Positions 1-5,965 of a DNA stretch of 12,326 bases are shown here, one piece after another. The notes beneath the pieces are model-generated. The model searched no databases and had not been told where the DNA came from. It saw nothing but the letters and a program-made list of their open reading frames with translations. Made by a program: the position numbers and the translations under genes. The first letter of the stretch is position 1, and each line of letters opens with the position of its first letter. The DNA comes from an uncultured Prevotellaceae bacterium (GTDB lineage Bacteria; Bacteroidota; Bacteroidia; Bacteroidales; Bacteroidaceae). The stretch is taken from assembly GCA_946644025.1 (NCBI GenBank), contig CAMPCG010000051.1, positions 1 to 12,326 on the forward strand, given 5' to 3'.

Positions 1-78
1 TTCTGTCTATGTAAGCGTTTCAAAGAACTCTCTCCTGAGTGCCTTGCGAGCCGCCGTAAACGTGCGTTTCTCGTTTAG
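1..78 (-). other. Candidate rRNA-operon-like leader reading out of the left edge
   Basis: This is the transcript expected from the minus-strand promoter at 85-115, and no start codon with an open frame is convincing in it. On the minus strand, positions 20-29 read AGTTCTTTGA, similar to the boxA-like element ahead of 16S or 23S genes in Bacteroidota. The promoter is a full consensus match with A/T-rich DNA upstream, as is usual for stable RNA genes. The 16S gene itself would lie beyond the window, so this is inference only. A protein gene with a long leader is the alternative. Confidence 0.3.
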
Positions 79-84
79 CGGGTG

Positions 85-115
85 CAAAGGTACGGCTTTT
101 TTCCGAACCGCCAAA
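85..115 (-). promoter_or_regulatory. Bacteroidota-type promoter reading left
   Basis: On the minus strand a -33 box TTTG (115-112) is followed after 19 nt by the -7 box TACCTTTG (92-85), a full match to the TTTG-N19-21-TAnnTTTG consensus of the Bacteroidota primary sigma factor. The start of transcription should be near 78. It is divergent from the promoter at 204-235, and A/T-rich DNA lies upstream of it. Confidence 0.72.
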
Positions 116-203
116 ATTTTTCCGCACTTTTTTTTCAAAATCGGCGAAAAAAGTCCGAAACTTGACCGAAATCAACCCCGAAAGGCAATTTCCGCCCGAA
201 TTT

Positions 204-235
204 TTTGGCCATTTTCATTATTATGCCTACCTTTG
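204..235 (+). promoter_or_regulatory. Bacteroidota-type promoter of the beta-helix/dockerin gene
   Basis: TTTG at 204-207, a 20-nt spacer, then TACCTTTG at 228-235 form a full consensus promoter. Transcription would start near 242 and give an 85-nt leader before the ATG at 327. This argues against the longer reading frame opening at 162, whose first codons lie upstream of and inside the promoter. Confidence 0.75.
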
Positions 236-326
236 CAGCGTTGAAGCCGGGGCCGCCGCGGGGGCCTTCCTGAGGACGACCGTCTATACATCTTTTTTAT
301 ATACAAGCACAAAACTACACACAGTT

Positions 327-1658
327 ATGAAACGACTGACCATCCTTACGTTTTCCCTCCTCTTTTTGCTTTGCGGCCTGCAGGCGCAGGGCGTTGTGGA
401 GATTGTTTTCAACGACACGAAGGCCACCTACAACATTCCCGACAGCGTGACGGGGGTGAAGGTTGGCACGAACGGTGCGCGTGTGACGGTGGTATGCACC
501 AACACCGCCAAGGAGTACACCTACCGTGTGTCGGGCACGTCGTCGAACGGTTCGCTGACCATCACTGCCGACTACAAGCTGACGCTCCAGCTGGCTGGCC
601 TCACGCTGACCAACACCCGCGGCGGTGCCGCCATCAACGTGGACTGCGGCAAGCGCATCGACGTGGTGCTGGAGGATGGCACGGTGAACACGCTGTGCGA
701 CACGGGCAAGGGCAGCCAAAAGGGTGCCTTCTACATCAAGGGCCACGCCGAGTTCAAGGGCGGCGGCACGCTGAACGTGACGGGCCTGCTGAGCCATGCC
801 ATCTGCGTGAAGGAGTACTGCGAGCTGAAGTCGAGCCTGGGCACTATCAACATTCTCGGCGCCGTGAGCGACGGCATCCACTGCGGCGAAGGCAAGCTGA
901 ACGACGCCGACAACTACTTCCTGATGAAGGGCGGCACGCTGAACATCAGTAACACGGGCGGCGACGGCGTGGACGCTAACGAGTATGGCGTTGTGACCGT
1001 GGAGGGCGGCGAGGTGAACATCAGCGTTGGCGACGACAACATCGGCCTGAAAGCCGACAGCACGGTGAGCATCAACGGCGGAGTGGTGAACATAGACGTT
1101 GCGGGACAGGACAGCAAGGCCATCCGCGCCAACCACACGGTGAACATTGGCGGGGGCAAGACGACACTCGTCGTCACGGGCAACGGCTCGAAGGGCATCA
1201 AGGCCAACCGCTACACGACAGGCTCGACGGTGCTCGACGGCGGCTATATATATATAAGTGGTGGCGAGACGGACATCACCGTCGCGGGCGGCAACTACGT
1301 CACCACGAGCAGCGACGGCGTGGCCGACACGACGAAGTGCATGGGCATGAGCATCGACGCCGACATGGTGCAGACCGGCGGCACGGTCGTCATCAGGACC
1401 ACGGGCAGCGAGGCCTACGGCTATAACGTCAAGGGCACGGAGACACGCACCGACGGCACGCTGACCGTCATCGCCGACGGCGACGAGACAACAGCGGGCG
1501 ACGTGAACGCAGACGGGTCGGTGGACGTGGCCGACATATCGGCCATCATCAGCCACATGGCAGGAACGGCAAACTACGAAGCAGCCGACGTGAACACGGA
1601 CGGGTCGGTGGACGTGGCCGACATATCGCGCGTGATAACAATCATGGCCAACAACTGA
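327..1658 (+). CDS. Secreted beta-helix carbohydrate-binding protein (Cthe_2159-like) with C-terminal dockerin-like repeats
   Basis: The 443-residue product starts with a signal peptide (MKR, hydrophobic to about residue 18, probable cleavage after LQA at 20), so it is exported. Residues about 25-385 are glycine-, asparagine- and threonine-rich short strands with recurring GGTLNI, GGEVNI and GGVVNI patterns, typical of right-handed beta-helices. They resemble the carbohydrate-binding Cthe_2159 family (formerly DUF4353), whose founding member is reported to bind cellulose and polygalacturonate. Residues 392-413 and 421-443 are two EF-hand-like dockerin type I repeats (DVNADGSVDVAD and DVNTDGSVDVAD) with all calcium ligand positions kept. 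The start at 327 is chosen for the signal peptide and the promoter at 204-235. No catalytic site is evident; pectin binding is inferred from the family. C16 is not in a good lipobox, so a lipoprotein is less likely. Confidence 0.85.
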   Translation: MKRLTILTFSLLFLLCGLQAQGVVEIVFNDTKATYNIPDSVTGVKVGTNGARVTVVCTNTAKEYTYRVSGTSSNGSLTITADYKLTLQLAGLTLTNTRGGAAINVDCGKRIDVVLEDGTVNTLCDTGKGSQKGAFYIKGHAEFKGGGTLNVTGLLSHAICVKEYCELKSSLGTINILGAVSDGIHCGEGKLNDADNYFLMKGGTLNISNTGGDGVDANEYGVVTVEGGEVNISVGDDNIGLKADSTVSINGGVVNIDVAGQDSKAIRANHTVNIGGGKTTLVVTGNGSKGIKANRYTTGSTVLDGGYIYISGGETDITVAGGNYVTTSSDGVADTTKCMGMSIDADMVQTGGTVVIRTTGSEAYGYNVKGTETRTDGTLTVIADGDETTAGDVNADGSVDVADISAIISHMAGTANYEAADVNTDGSVDVADISRVITIMANN

Positions 1659-1678
1659 GACTCCCTTCAGACAACGGC

Positions 1679-1745
1679 TTTTATTTTACAACGGATTGAA
1701 GGGTTTTTATTTTACAACGGATTGAACGGATTTAACGGATTGAAG
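1679..1745. repeat. Short tandem direct repeats between two genes
   Basis: A 22-base sequence ending ACAACGGATTGAA occurs exactly at 1679-1700 and 1705-1726 (26-base period). The core AACGGATT then recurs twice more up to 1741, ending next to the ATG of the next gene. No hairpin and no full promoter were seen in this gap, so the downstream small gene may be read through from the upstream one. Such AACGGATT strings look like intergenic filler of Bacteroidales genomes. Confidence 0.75.
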
Positions 1746-1750
1746 GGACT

Positions 1751-1954
1751 ATGAGCAACAATAACATCGACGATTTCCAGCTGATACTGGAGAACGGCAT
1801 CAGCTTCGGCCGCGGCGGCGAGCGCAAGGACCCCAACGAGGGCAAGGTGAAGACAAAGGCCAAGAAGAAAAAGTACATCACCGGTGCCCACGGCAGCGGC
1901 TCTGCACGGCAGAAAGCCAAATACCGGGAGCAAAGGGCAAAGAGGAACAAATAA
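1751..1954 (+). CDS. Small basic hypothetical protein, 67 aa
   Basis: I do not recognise this protein. Residues 1-15 are acidic to neutral (MSNNNIDDFQLILEN); from about residue 20 it becomes very rich in lysine and arginine, with a KAKKKK stretch near 36-41 and a basic end. It has no signal peptide, membrane segment or cysteine. The composition suggests nucleic-acid or ribosome binding, but that is inference only. It lies 92 nt behind the beta-helix gene on the same strand, after the AACGGATT repeats, and ends 6 nt before the stop of the convergent zinc-ribbon gene. Codon choice (GGC, AAG, GCC) matches the G+C-rich neighbours, which supports a real gene. Confidence 0.6.
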   Translation: MSNNNIDDFQLILENGISFGRGGERKDPNEGKVKTKAKKKKYITGAHGSGSARQKAKYREQRAKRNK

Positions 1955-1960
1955 CCTGAG

Positions 1961-2281
1961 CTATATATCTCCAGTAAAGCGTATCTTACGAAAGGTCAAG
2001 AATCCGATTACCAAAATGCATACCACGACAAATGGCAGGCTATAGAGAAGAGACTGGCCAAAAGTCATCTTGCTGACATACAAGAAATACTGCATCGGCA
2101 GGACTATGCTCAGGAAACCTGCAAACACACAGAACATAAAAGGTATTGGCTCTTTTTCCAACCTTACGCTTCTGTTGCAGTGGTTGCAAACCGTCGTATA
2201 GTTGGTGCCTCTATAAAGGTATTTAAGACATCTCTTTAGAGATATAATCTTATGGCAATACGGACATTCTCTTGTTTTCAT
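1961..2281 (-). CDS. Zinc-ribbon membrane protein with two CxxC pairs
   Basis: The 106-residue product has an N-terminal zinc-ribbon-like part with CPYC (C6, C9) and CNHC (C32, C35), separated by 22 residues. Two hydrophobic segments follow (about 45-69 and 77-97) and a short basic tail, so it is probably a small inner-membrane protein with a metal-binding head. The arrangement resembles the small CxxC-about 20-CxxC membrane proteins of Firmicutes and Bacteroidota, whose function is unknown. A hand count over 300 bases gives roughly 41% G+C against about 60% in nearby genes, so it may be accessory or recently acquired. It has its own full consensus promoter at 2310-2340 and overlaps nothing. 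Confidence 0.72.
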   Translation of the reverse strand: MKTRECPYCHKIISLKRCLKYLYRGTNYTTVCNHCNRSVRLEKEPIPFMFCVFAGFLSIVLPMQYFLYVSKMTFGQSLLYSLPFVVVCILVIGFLTFRKIRFTGDI

Positions 2282-2309
2282 AGGAGGGAGTAGCTGGATT
2301 ATTCCATTG

Positions 2310-2340
2310 CAAAATTACAACTATTTCCTTTATCCACAAA
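2310..2340 (-). promoter_or_regulatory. Bacteroidota-type promoter of the zinc-ribbon gene
   Basis: On the minus strand TTTG (2340-2337), 19 nt, then TAATTTTG (2317-2310) match the consensus fully. Transcription would start near 2303, about 22 nt before the ATG at 2281. The gene is therefore expressed independently of argF' upstream. The remaining A+T-rich DNA from 2341 to 2475 shows nothing else I can name. Confidence 0.75.
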
Positions 2341-2475
2341 ACTTTTTCAGAAAAAAGTGACAAAATACGGCCTTATGGCTGCATTTCAGCAGAAGGCAAT
2401 AGTTCAGATTGTCATTAAGAACTATCCAAACTAAGGCAATAAGATAAGGAAACGGGGAGAAAGAACTATGCAGCA

Positions 2476-2566
2476 TGTAAAATTCTCGAGAGAATTTCTG
2501 AGGAAAAGCCGTTCTTCGTCAGACGAAAAGCCGTTCTTTCCCAAAAATTCTCTCGAGAATTTTACA
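2476..2566. repeat. 22-bp perfect inverted repeat, each arm itself palindromic
   Basis: Bases 2476-2497 are the exact reverse complement of 2545-2566. Each arm contains its own near-palindrome, AAATTCTC and GAGAATTT around two bases, so either two small hairpins or one large one can form. The 47-base centre holds the direct repeat GAAAAGCCGTTCTT twice (2503-2516 and 2525-2538, 22-base period). It codes for nothing and lies between argF' and the zinc-ribbon gene. It may be a small non-autonomous palindromic element; no target duplication was identified. Confidence 0.75.
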
Positions 2567-2585
2567 GAGAGCTCCGTTCTATCTC

Positions 2586-2630
2586 ATAGTAAGAGCCGTT
2601 CAAACCCACCGCTTGAACGGCTCTTACTAT
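2586..2630 (-). terminator. 18-bp perfect hairpin after argF'
   Basis: Bases 2586-2603 pair exactly with 2613-2630 around a 9-base loop, beginning 13 nt beyond the argF' stop codon. It would end the minus-strand transcript of pectate lyase and argF'. There is no T-run on either side, so it may act as an RNA 3'-end stabiliser instead of an intrinsic terminator. The GCCGTTC core also occurs in the neighbouring inverted repeat. Confidence 0.55.
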
Positions 2631-2642
2631 AAGGATGGTCTA

Positions 2643-3689
2643 CTAAAGCGCCTCGAGTATACGCTTGAGGACCACGGAGCAGGAGATTTCGCGGTTGGCG
2701 GCCTCGGGAATGACGAGGCTGTCGGGGCTCTCGATGACGTCGTCGGTGACGATGAGGTTGCGGCGCACGGGCAGACAGTGCATGAACTTGGCTTTGTTGG
2801 TCCAGGCCATGTGCTCGGTGTCTACGGTCCAGGAGCGGTCGTCGCAGGTAATCTTGCCATAGTCGGCGGGACAGGTGACGCCGGGGTTGCTCCAGTTCTT
2901 GGCGTAGATGAAGTCGGCGCCCTCGAAGGCGCGGCGCTGGTCGTACTCCACACGGGCGCCGCCGGCGAACTGCGGGTCGAGCTCGTAGCCCTCGGGGTGG
3001 GTGATGACGAGGTCTATGTCCTTGTCGGCCAGCATCCACTGGGCGAAGCTGTTGGGCACGGCCTGGGGCAGTGCGCGGCAGTGGGGGGCCCAGGTGAGGA
3101 CGACCTTGGGTTTTCTTGAGGTGAGGGGTGAGGGGTGAGAGGTGGGAGGAATGTCCTGCGGCGAAGGTGCCCTTTCACCTCTCACTTCCCACTTTCCTCC
3201 CCCAAGATTTTCCTTGATGGTGATGAGGTCGGCGAAAGCCTGGAGAGGATGGACGGTGGCAGTCTCCATGGCGAAGACTGGCCGTCCGGAGTAGCGTATG
3301 AACTGGTGGAGCACGGTCTCGGCGTAGTCGTAGTCGCGGTCGGTGAGCCCGGCGAAGGAGCGCACGCCGATGATGTCGCAGTAGCAGCCCATGACGGGGA
3401 TGGCCTCGAGCAGGTGCTCGCTCTTGTCGCCGTCCATGATGACGCCCCGCTCGGTCTCGAGCTTCCAGGCACCGGCATTGACGTCGAGCACGATGACGTT
3501 CATGCCCAGGTTCATGGCGGCCTTCTGGGTGGAGAGGCGGGTGCGCAGCGAGTTGTTGAAGAAGATCATCATCAGCGTCTTGTTGCGTCCAAGGTGCTGA
3601 TACTTGTAGCGGTCTTGCTTAATTTCCATGGCCTCGGCCAGGGCCTTGTCAAGGGGGCCGATGTCTTGTACGTTGATGAAAGATTTCAT
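2643..3689 (-). CDS. argF': N-succinylornithine carbamoyltransferase (SOTCase) with in-frame insertion
   Basis: The enzyme transfers the carbamoyl group of carbamoyl phosphate to N-succinylornithine in the Bacteroidales arginine pathway, in the cytoplasm. The 348-residue product carries the carbamoyl-phosphate motif SLRTR (47-51), HPLQ (147-150) and HCLPVRR (304-310), and reads much like Bacteroides fragilis SOTCase as I remember it. Residue 90 is Ser; the equivalent is Pro in B. fragilis SOTCase and Glu in Xanthomonas acetylornithine carbamoyltransferase. Published Glu-to-Ser, Pro, Ala or Val changes there turn the enzyme into a SOTCase, which supports succinylornithine as substrate. Residues about 161-191 are a proline- and serine-rich insertion encoded by a palindromic repeat and absent from B. 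fragilis (about 318 residues). The start at 3689 gives the family N-terminus; upstream codons would run into the pectate lyase gene. It follows that gene by 34 nt. Confidence 0.92.
   Translation of the reverse strand: MKSFINVQDIGPLDKALAEAMEIKQDRYKYQHLGRNKTLMMIFFNNSLRTRLSTQKAAMNLGMNVIVLDVNAGAWKLETERGVIMDGDKSEHLLEAIPVMGCYCDIIGVRSFAGLTDRDYDYAETVLHQFIRYSGRPVFAMETATVHPLQAFADLITIKENLGGGKWEVRGERAPSPQDIPPTSHPSPLTSRKPKVVLTWAPHCRALPQAVPNSFAQWMLADKDIDLVITHPEGYELDPQFAGGARVEYDQRRAFEGADFIYAKNWSNPGVTCPADYGKITCDDRSWTVDTEHMAWTNKAKFMHCLPVRRNLIVTDDVIESPDSLVIPEAANREISCSVVLKRILEAL
3117..3209. repeat. Heptamer-repeat palindromic insertion inside argF'
   Basis: Four heptamers of GTGAGGG type run in a row at 3121-3148 (GTGAGGG, GTGAGGG, GTGAGAG, GTGGGAG), and the opposite strand carries similar ones at 3176-3200. 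GTGAGAGGTG at 3135-3144 is exactly complementary to CACCTCTCAC at 3176-3185. The stretch encodes residues about 161-191 of the carbamoyltransferase, a low-complexity Pro/Ser/Arg segment with no counterpart in related enzymes, and keeps the reading frame. Confidence 0.7.
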
Positions 3690-3723
3690 GGGTGGTGGGG
3701 TTTGGGTGATGAGTGTTGGGGGG

Positions 3724-5937
3724 TTACTGACGGGCCATCTCGGTGATGATGGCCGAAATGTCGGCCACGTCGACGGTGCCGTCGCCGTTGACATCGGCAC
3801 TGCCCGACGCTGACGCGCCGGGAATAGTGGCATCGGGGGTGGTAGTGCCGGCCATGACGGAGATGACTGTAGAGATGTCGGCCACGTCGACGGCTCCGTC
3901 GCCGTTGACGTCGGCCTTAGGGCCCTGCTGTGGCTGTTCCTCCTGCAGGTAGAACTTGAGGCAGGGCTGGCTGTCGCCTGCCAGGGTGATGGTGAGGGGG
4001 GCTCCGCTCACCGGCTCGCTGAGGGGGATGGTGAGCATCTGCTTCTCCTTGCCGGCTCCGACGATGACATACTCGCCGGCGTTGAACCGCTGCCCGTTGA
4101 GCTCGGTCACCCGCACGTCGCTGCCGTAGTTGCTGTAGCCGTAGATGCGCAGGCTCCTGACGGTCATGTCCGAGGGCACGCTGATGGTGTACTTCTGGGC
4201 GCGGAGCTTCATGGTCTGGTCCTGTCCCGGGGCGAGGGCTCCCGACATGTTGAGCAGTGCCAGTCCGTCGGCGAAGAGCTGCTGCCTGGTGGTGTTGTTG
4301 CTACCCTTGTAGGTGAGTGCCGACAGCTCGTGCTCCCAGGGCTGGCGTCGCAGACAGCGCACGGTGGGCTCTTCTACGCCCTGCACCTCGCCGCCCTCCA
4401 GGGCAGCGGCGTTCCACTCGCGGCGCATCTTGTTGCCCTGGTCCTGATAGATTTCCACGTAGCTCATGCCTGCAAACTTCGAGGTGGCGCTGCCATGCCA
4501 CAGCGTGCCGCCGTCGGAGGGGTCGCTGGAGTCAAGTCCCCACATCTCCTCGTTGCTGTCGCTGATGCCGTCGCCGTCGGTGTCGGTGTAGCCAGTGCTG
4601 CGGGTGGTGAGTATGGGCCATGCCCCGTTCTCCACCTGGTCTTCGGTGAGCTGTCCGTTGTAGATGTTGTCGGTCTGCTTGTCTATCTGTCCGTAGCGTG
4701 CGCCGTTGGTGCCCGAATTGACGTCTCCCCATCGCTCCAGCACCTGCGATACGATCATCTCGTCGATGCAGTCGCGGTAGAGCGAGGCGCCGGCATAGTC
4801 GAGCACGCGGTCGTAGGTCTGCTCGGCGGTGTGGGTGGTGACGTGTACGAACTCACGGGGCTGGCGCAGGTGGACGGTGTCGCGCGTCACGCTGGTCCAT
4901 GTGCCGTCCTGTCCCGAGGCGTCCACCTGGTTCTGTATGCCCACGGTCCAGTTGTCCCGGTTCATGTCGTCGTGCTCGGGATTGTAGTTCCCGTCCACAT
5001 AGAAGTGTCCCCACTTGTGCAGGTCGTGGGCAAAGGCGGGATAGGTCTTGATGTAGCTGTTGGTGCGTATGCTGGGGGCGCAGATACGCTTCTGGATGTT
5101 TGCCGAGCGCTGGTCGGTGGAGGGTCCCGGCTTGTAGTAGTTGCCCACGAAGTTCACGTCGATGGCCTCGGCACCGTAGCATCCGTTGCCCCCCCAGTTG
5201 TAGAACACGTTGTTGCGCAGGTCGCAGTAGTCCTCGGTGTCGGGGTTGGTGTCTCCTCCCAGTCGTGGCACTCGGCTGGTACACTGCGCAATGAGGTTGT
5301 GGTGGAAGGACACGTTGGTGCCGCCCCAGTTGCCTCCGTATCCGTGTGCTCCCTTGGTGTGTCCGGCATCGTTGAGTGCCTGGCTGACGATGCACCACTG
5401 TATGGTGCCGTTGGTGGCAGCCGAGATGGAGAGGCACTCGTCGATGCTCCATGAGACGGAGCAGTGGTCGATGATGAAGTTGTCGGCCCCGTTGATGCCG
5501 AATCCGTCGCCCTCGTGATGGGCCACCTGTCGCTGTCCGAGCCTGAAGCGCAGGTAGCGAATGATGGCGTTCTCGCAGGAGATGGTGACGGGATAGTCGG
5601 CCAGGCAGATGCCGTCGCCGGGAGCCGTCTGTCCGAGGATGGTGATGTCTCCGCAGTTCAGGTCGAGGGCCGATGTGAGATAGATGGTTCCGCAGACCTG
5701 GAAGGTGATGATTTTCTTTCCCGGCTGCTTCACTGCCCATCGGAGCGTGCCCTGCTTGAGGTCGTTCTCGGGGCAGTCGTCGAGGGTCGTGACGACATAG
5801 GTCTTACCGCCTCGTCCGCCGGTGGCATAGCGTCCATAGCCCTCCGCCGTGGGGAAGGCCAGCATCTTCGACTCCTGGGCACCGGCCAGCGTGGCGGAGC
5901 CGAGGAGCAGGGTCATGGTCAGCAGTAGTTTCATCAT
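3724..5937 (-). CDS. Secreted pectate lyase (PL1-like) with C-terminal dockerin-like repeats
   Basis: The 737-residue product has a signal peptide (1-20, cleavage likely after LAGA). Residues about 25-400 resemble the bacterial PL1-type pectate lyases of Bacteroidota: AFPTAEGYGRYATGGRGG (27-44), a beta-helix with GFGINGADNFIIDHCSVSWS (145-164), and SRVPRLGG (221-228), whose Arg is a plausible catalytic base. These enzymes cut polygalacturonate by calcium-dependent beta-elimination. Residues 451-461 (TDTDGDGISDS) form a thrombospondin type 3-like calcium loop, and about 540-665 look like a beta-sandwich. Two dockerin-like repeats end the protein (676-697 and 715-735), each DVNGDGxVDVAD. Two ATGs are adjacent at 5937 and 5934; either would serve. 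It starts 28 nt behind the RNase gene and no promoter is visible in the gap. The PL family is assigned from memory of motifs. Confidence 0.88.
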   Translation of the reverse strand: MMKLLLTMTLLLGSATLAGAQESKMLAFPTAEGYGRYATGGRGGKTYVVTTLDDCPENDLKQGTLRWAVKQPGKKIITFQVCGTIYLTSALDLNCGDITILGQTAPGDGICLADYPVTISCENAIIRYLRFRLGQRQVAHHEGDGFGINGADNFIIDHCSVSWSIDECLSISAATNGTIQWCIVSQALNDAGHTKGAHGYGGNWGGTNVSFHHNLIAQCTSRVPRLGGDTNPDTEDYCDLRNNVFYNWGGNGCYGAEAIDVNFVGNYYKPGPSTDQRSANIQKRICAPSIRTNSYIKTYPAFAHDLHKWGHFYVDGNYNPEHDDMNRDNWTVGIQNQVDASGQDGTWTSVTRDTVHLRQPREFVHVTTHTAEQTYDRVLDYAGASLYRDCIDEMIVSQVLERWGDVNSGTNGARYGQIDKQTDNIYNGQLTEDQVENGAWPILTTRSTGYTDTDGDGISDSNEEMWGLDSSDPSDGGTLWHGSATSKFAGMSYVEIYQDQGNKMRREWNAAALEGGEVQGVEEPTVRCLRRQPWEHELSALTYKGSNNTTRQQLFADGLALLNMSGALAPGQDQTMKLRAQKYTISVPSDMTVRSLRIYGYSNYGSDVRVTELNGQRFNAGEYVIVGAGKEKQMLTIPLSEPVSGAPLTITLAGDSQPCLKFYLQEEQPQQGPKADVNGDGAVDVADISTVISVMAGTTTPDATIPGASASGSADVNGDGTVDVADISAIITEMARQ

Positions 5938-5965
5938 AGTTCTGTCTGTCGGTTTTTGTTTCTGT

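Noticed and set aside
162..326. Upstream extension of the beta-helix gene to a start at 162
   Set aside because: The extension covers the consensus promoter at 204-235 and would hide the signal peptide that begins at 327.
315..1556. Long antisense open frame (413 codons) opposite the beta-helix gene
   Set aside because: Its Ala/Val/His/Arg-rich translation has no domain pattern; it is a by-product of G+C-rich repetitive codons on the other strand, where a signal peptide, promoter and dockerin repeats support the real gene.
3690..3833. Upstream extension of the carbamoyltransferase gene to 3833
   Set aside because: It overlaps the end of the pectate lyase gene in another frame and its residues do not fit the enzyme family, which begins at MKSF (3689).
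4330..5454. Plus-strand open frame of 374 codons across the pectate lyase gene
   Set aside because: The translation is a Val/Gly/Ala-rich shadow without motifs, while the minus strand encodes a clear pectate lyase.
327..5937. A true cellulosome locus
   Set aside because: Dockerin-like repeats are present, but no cohesin or scaffoldin is encoded in the window, and such tails occur in Bacteroidales without known cellulosomes.
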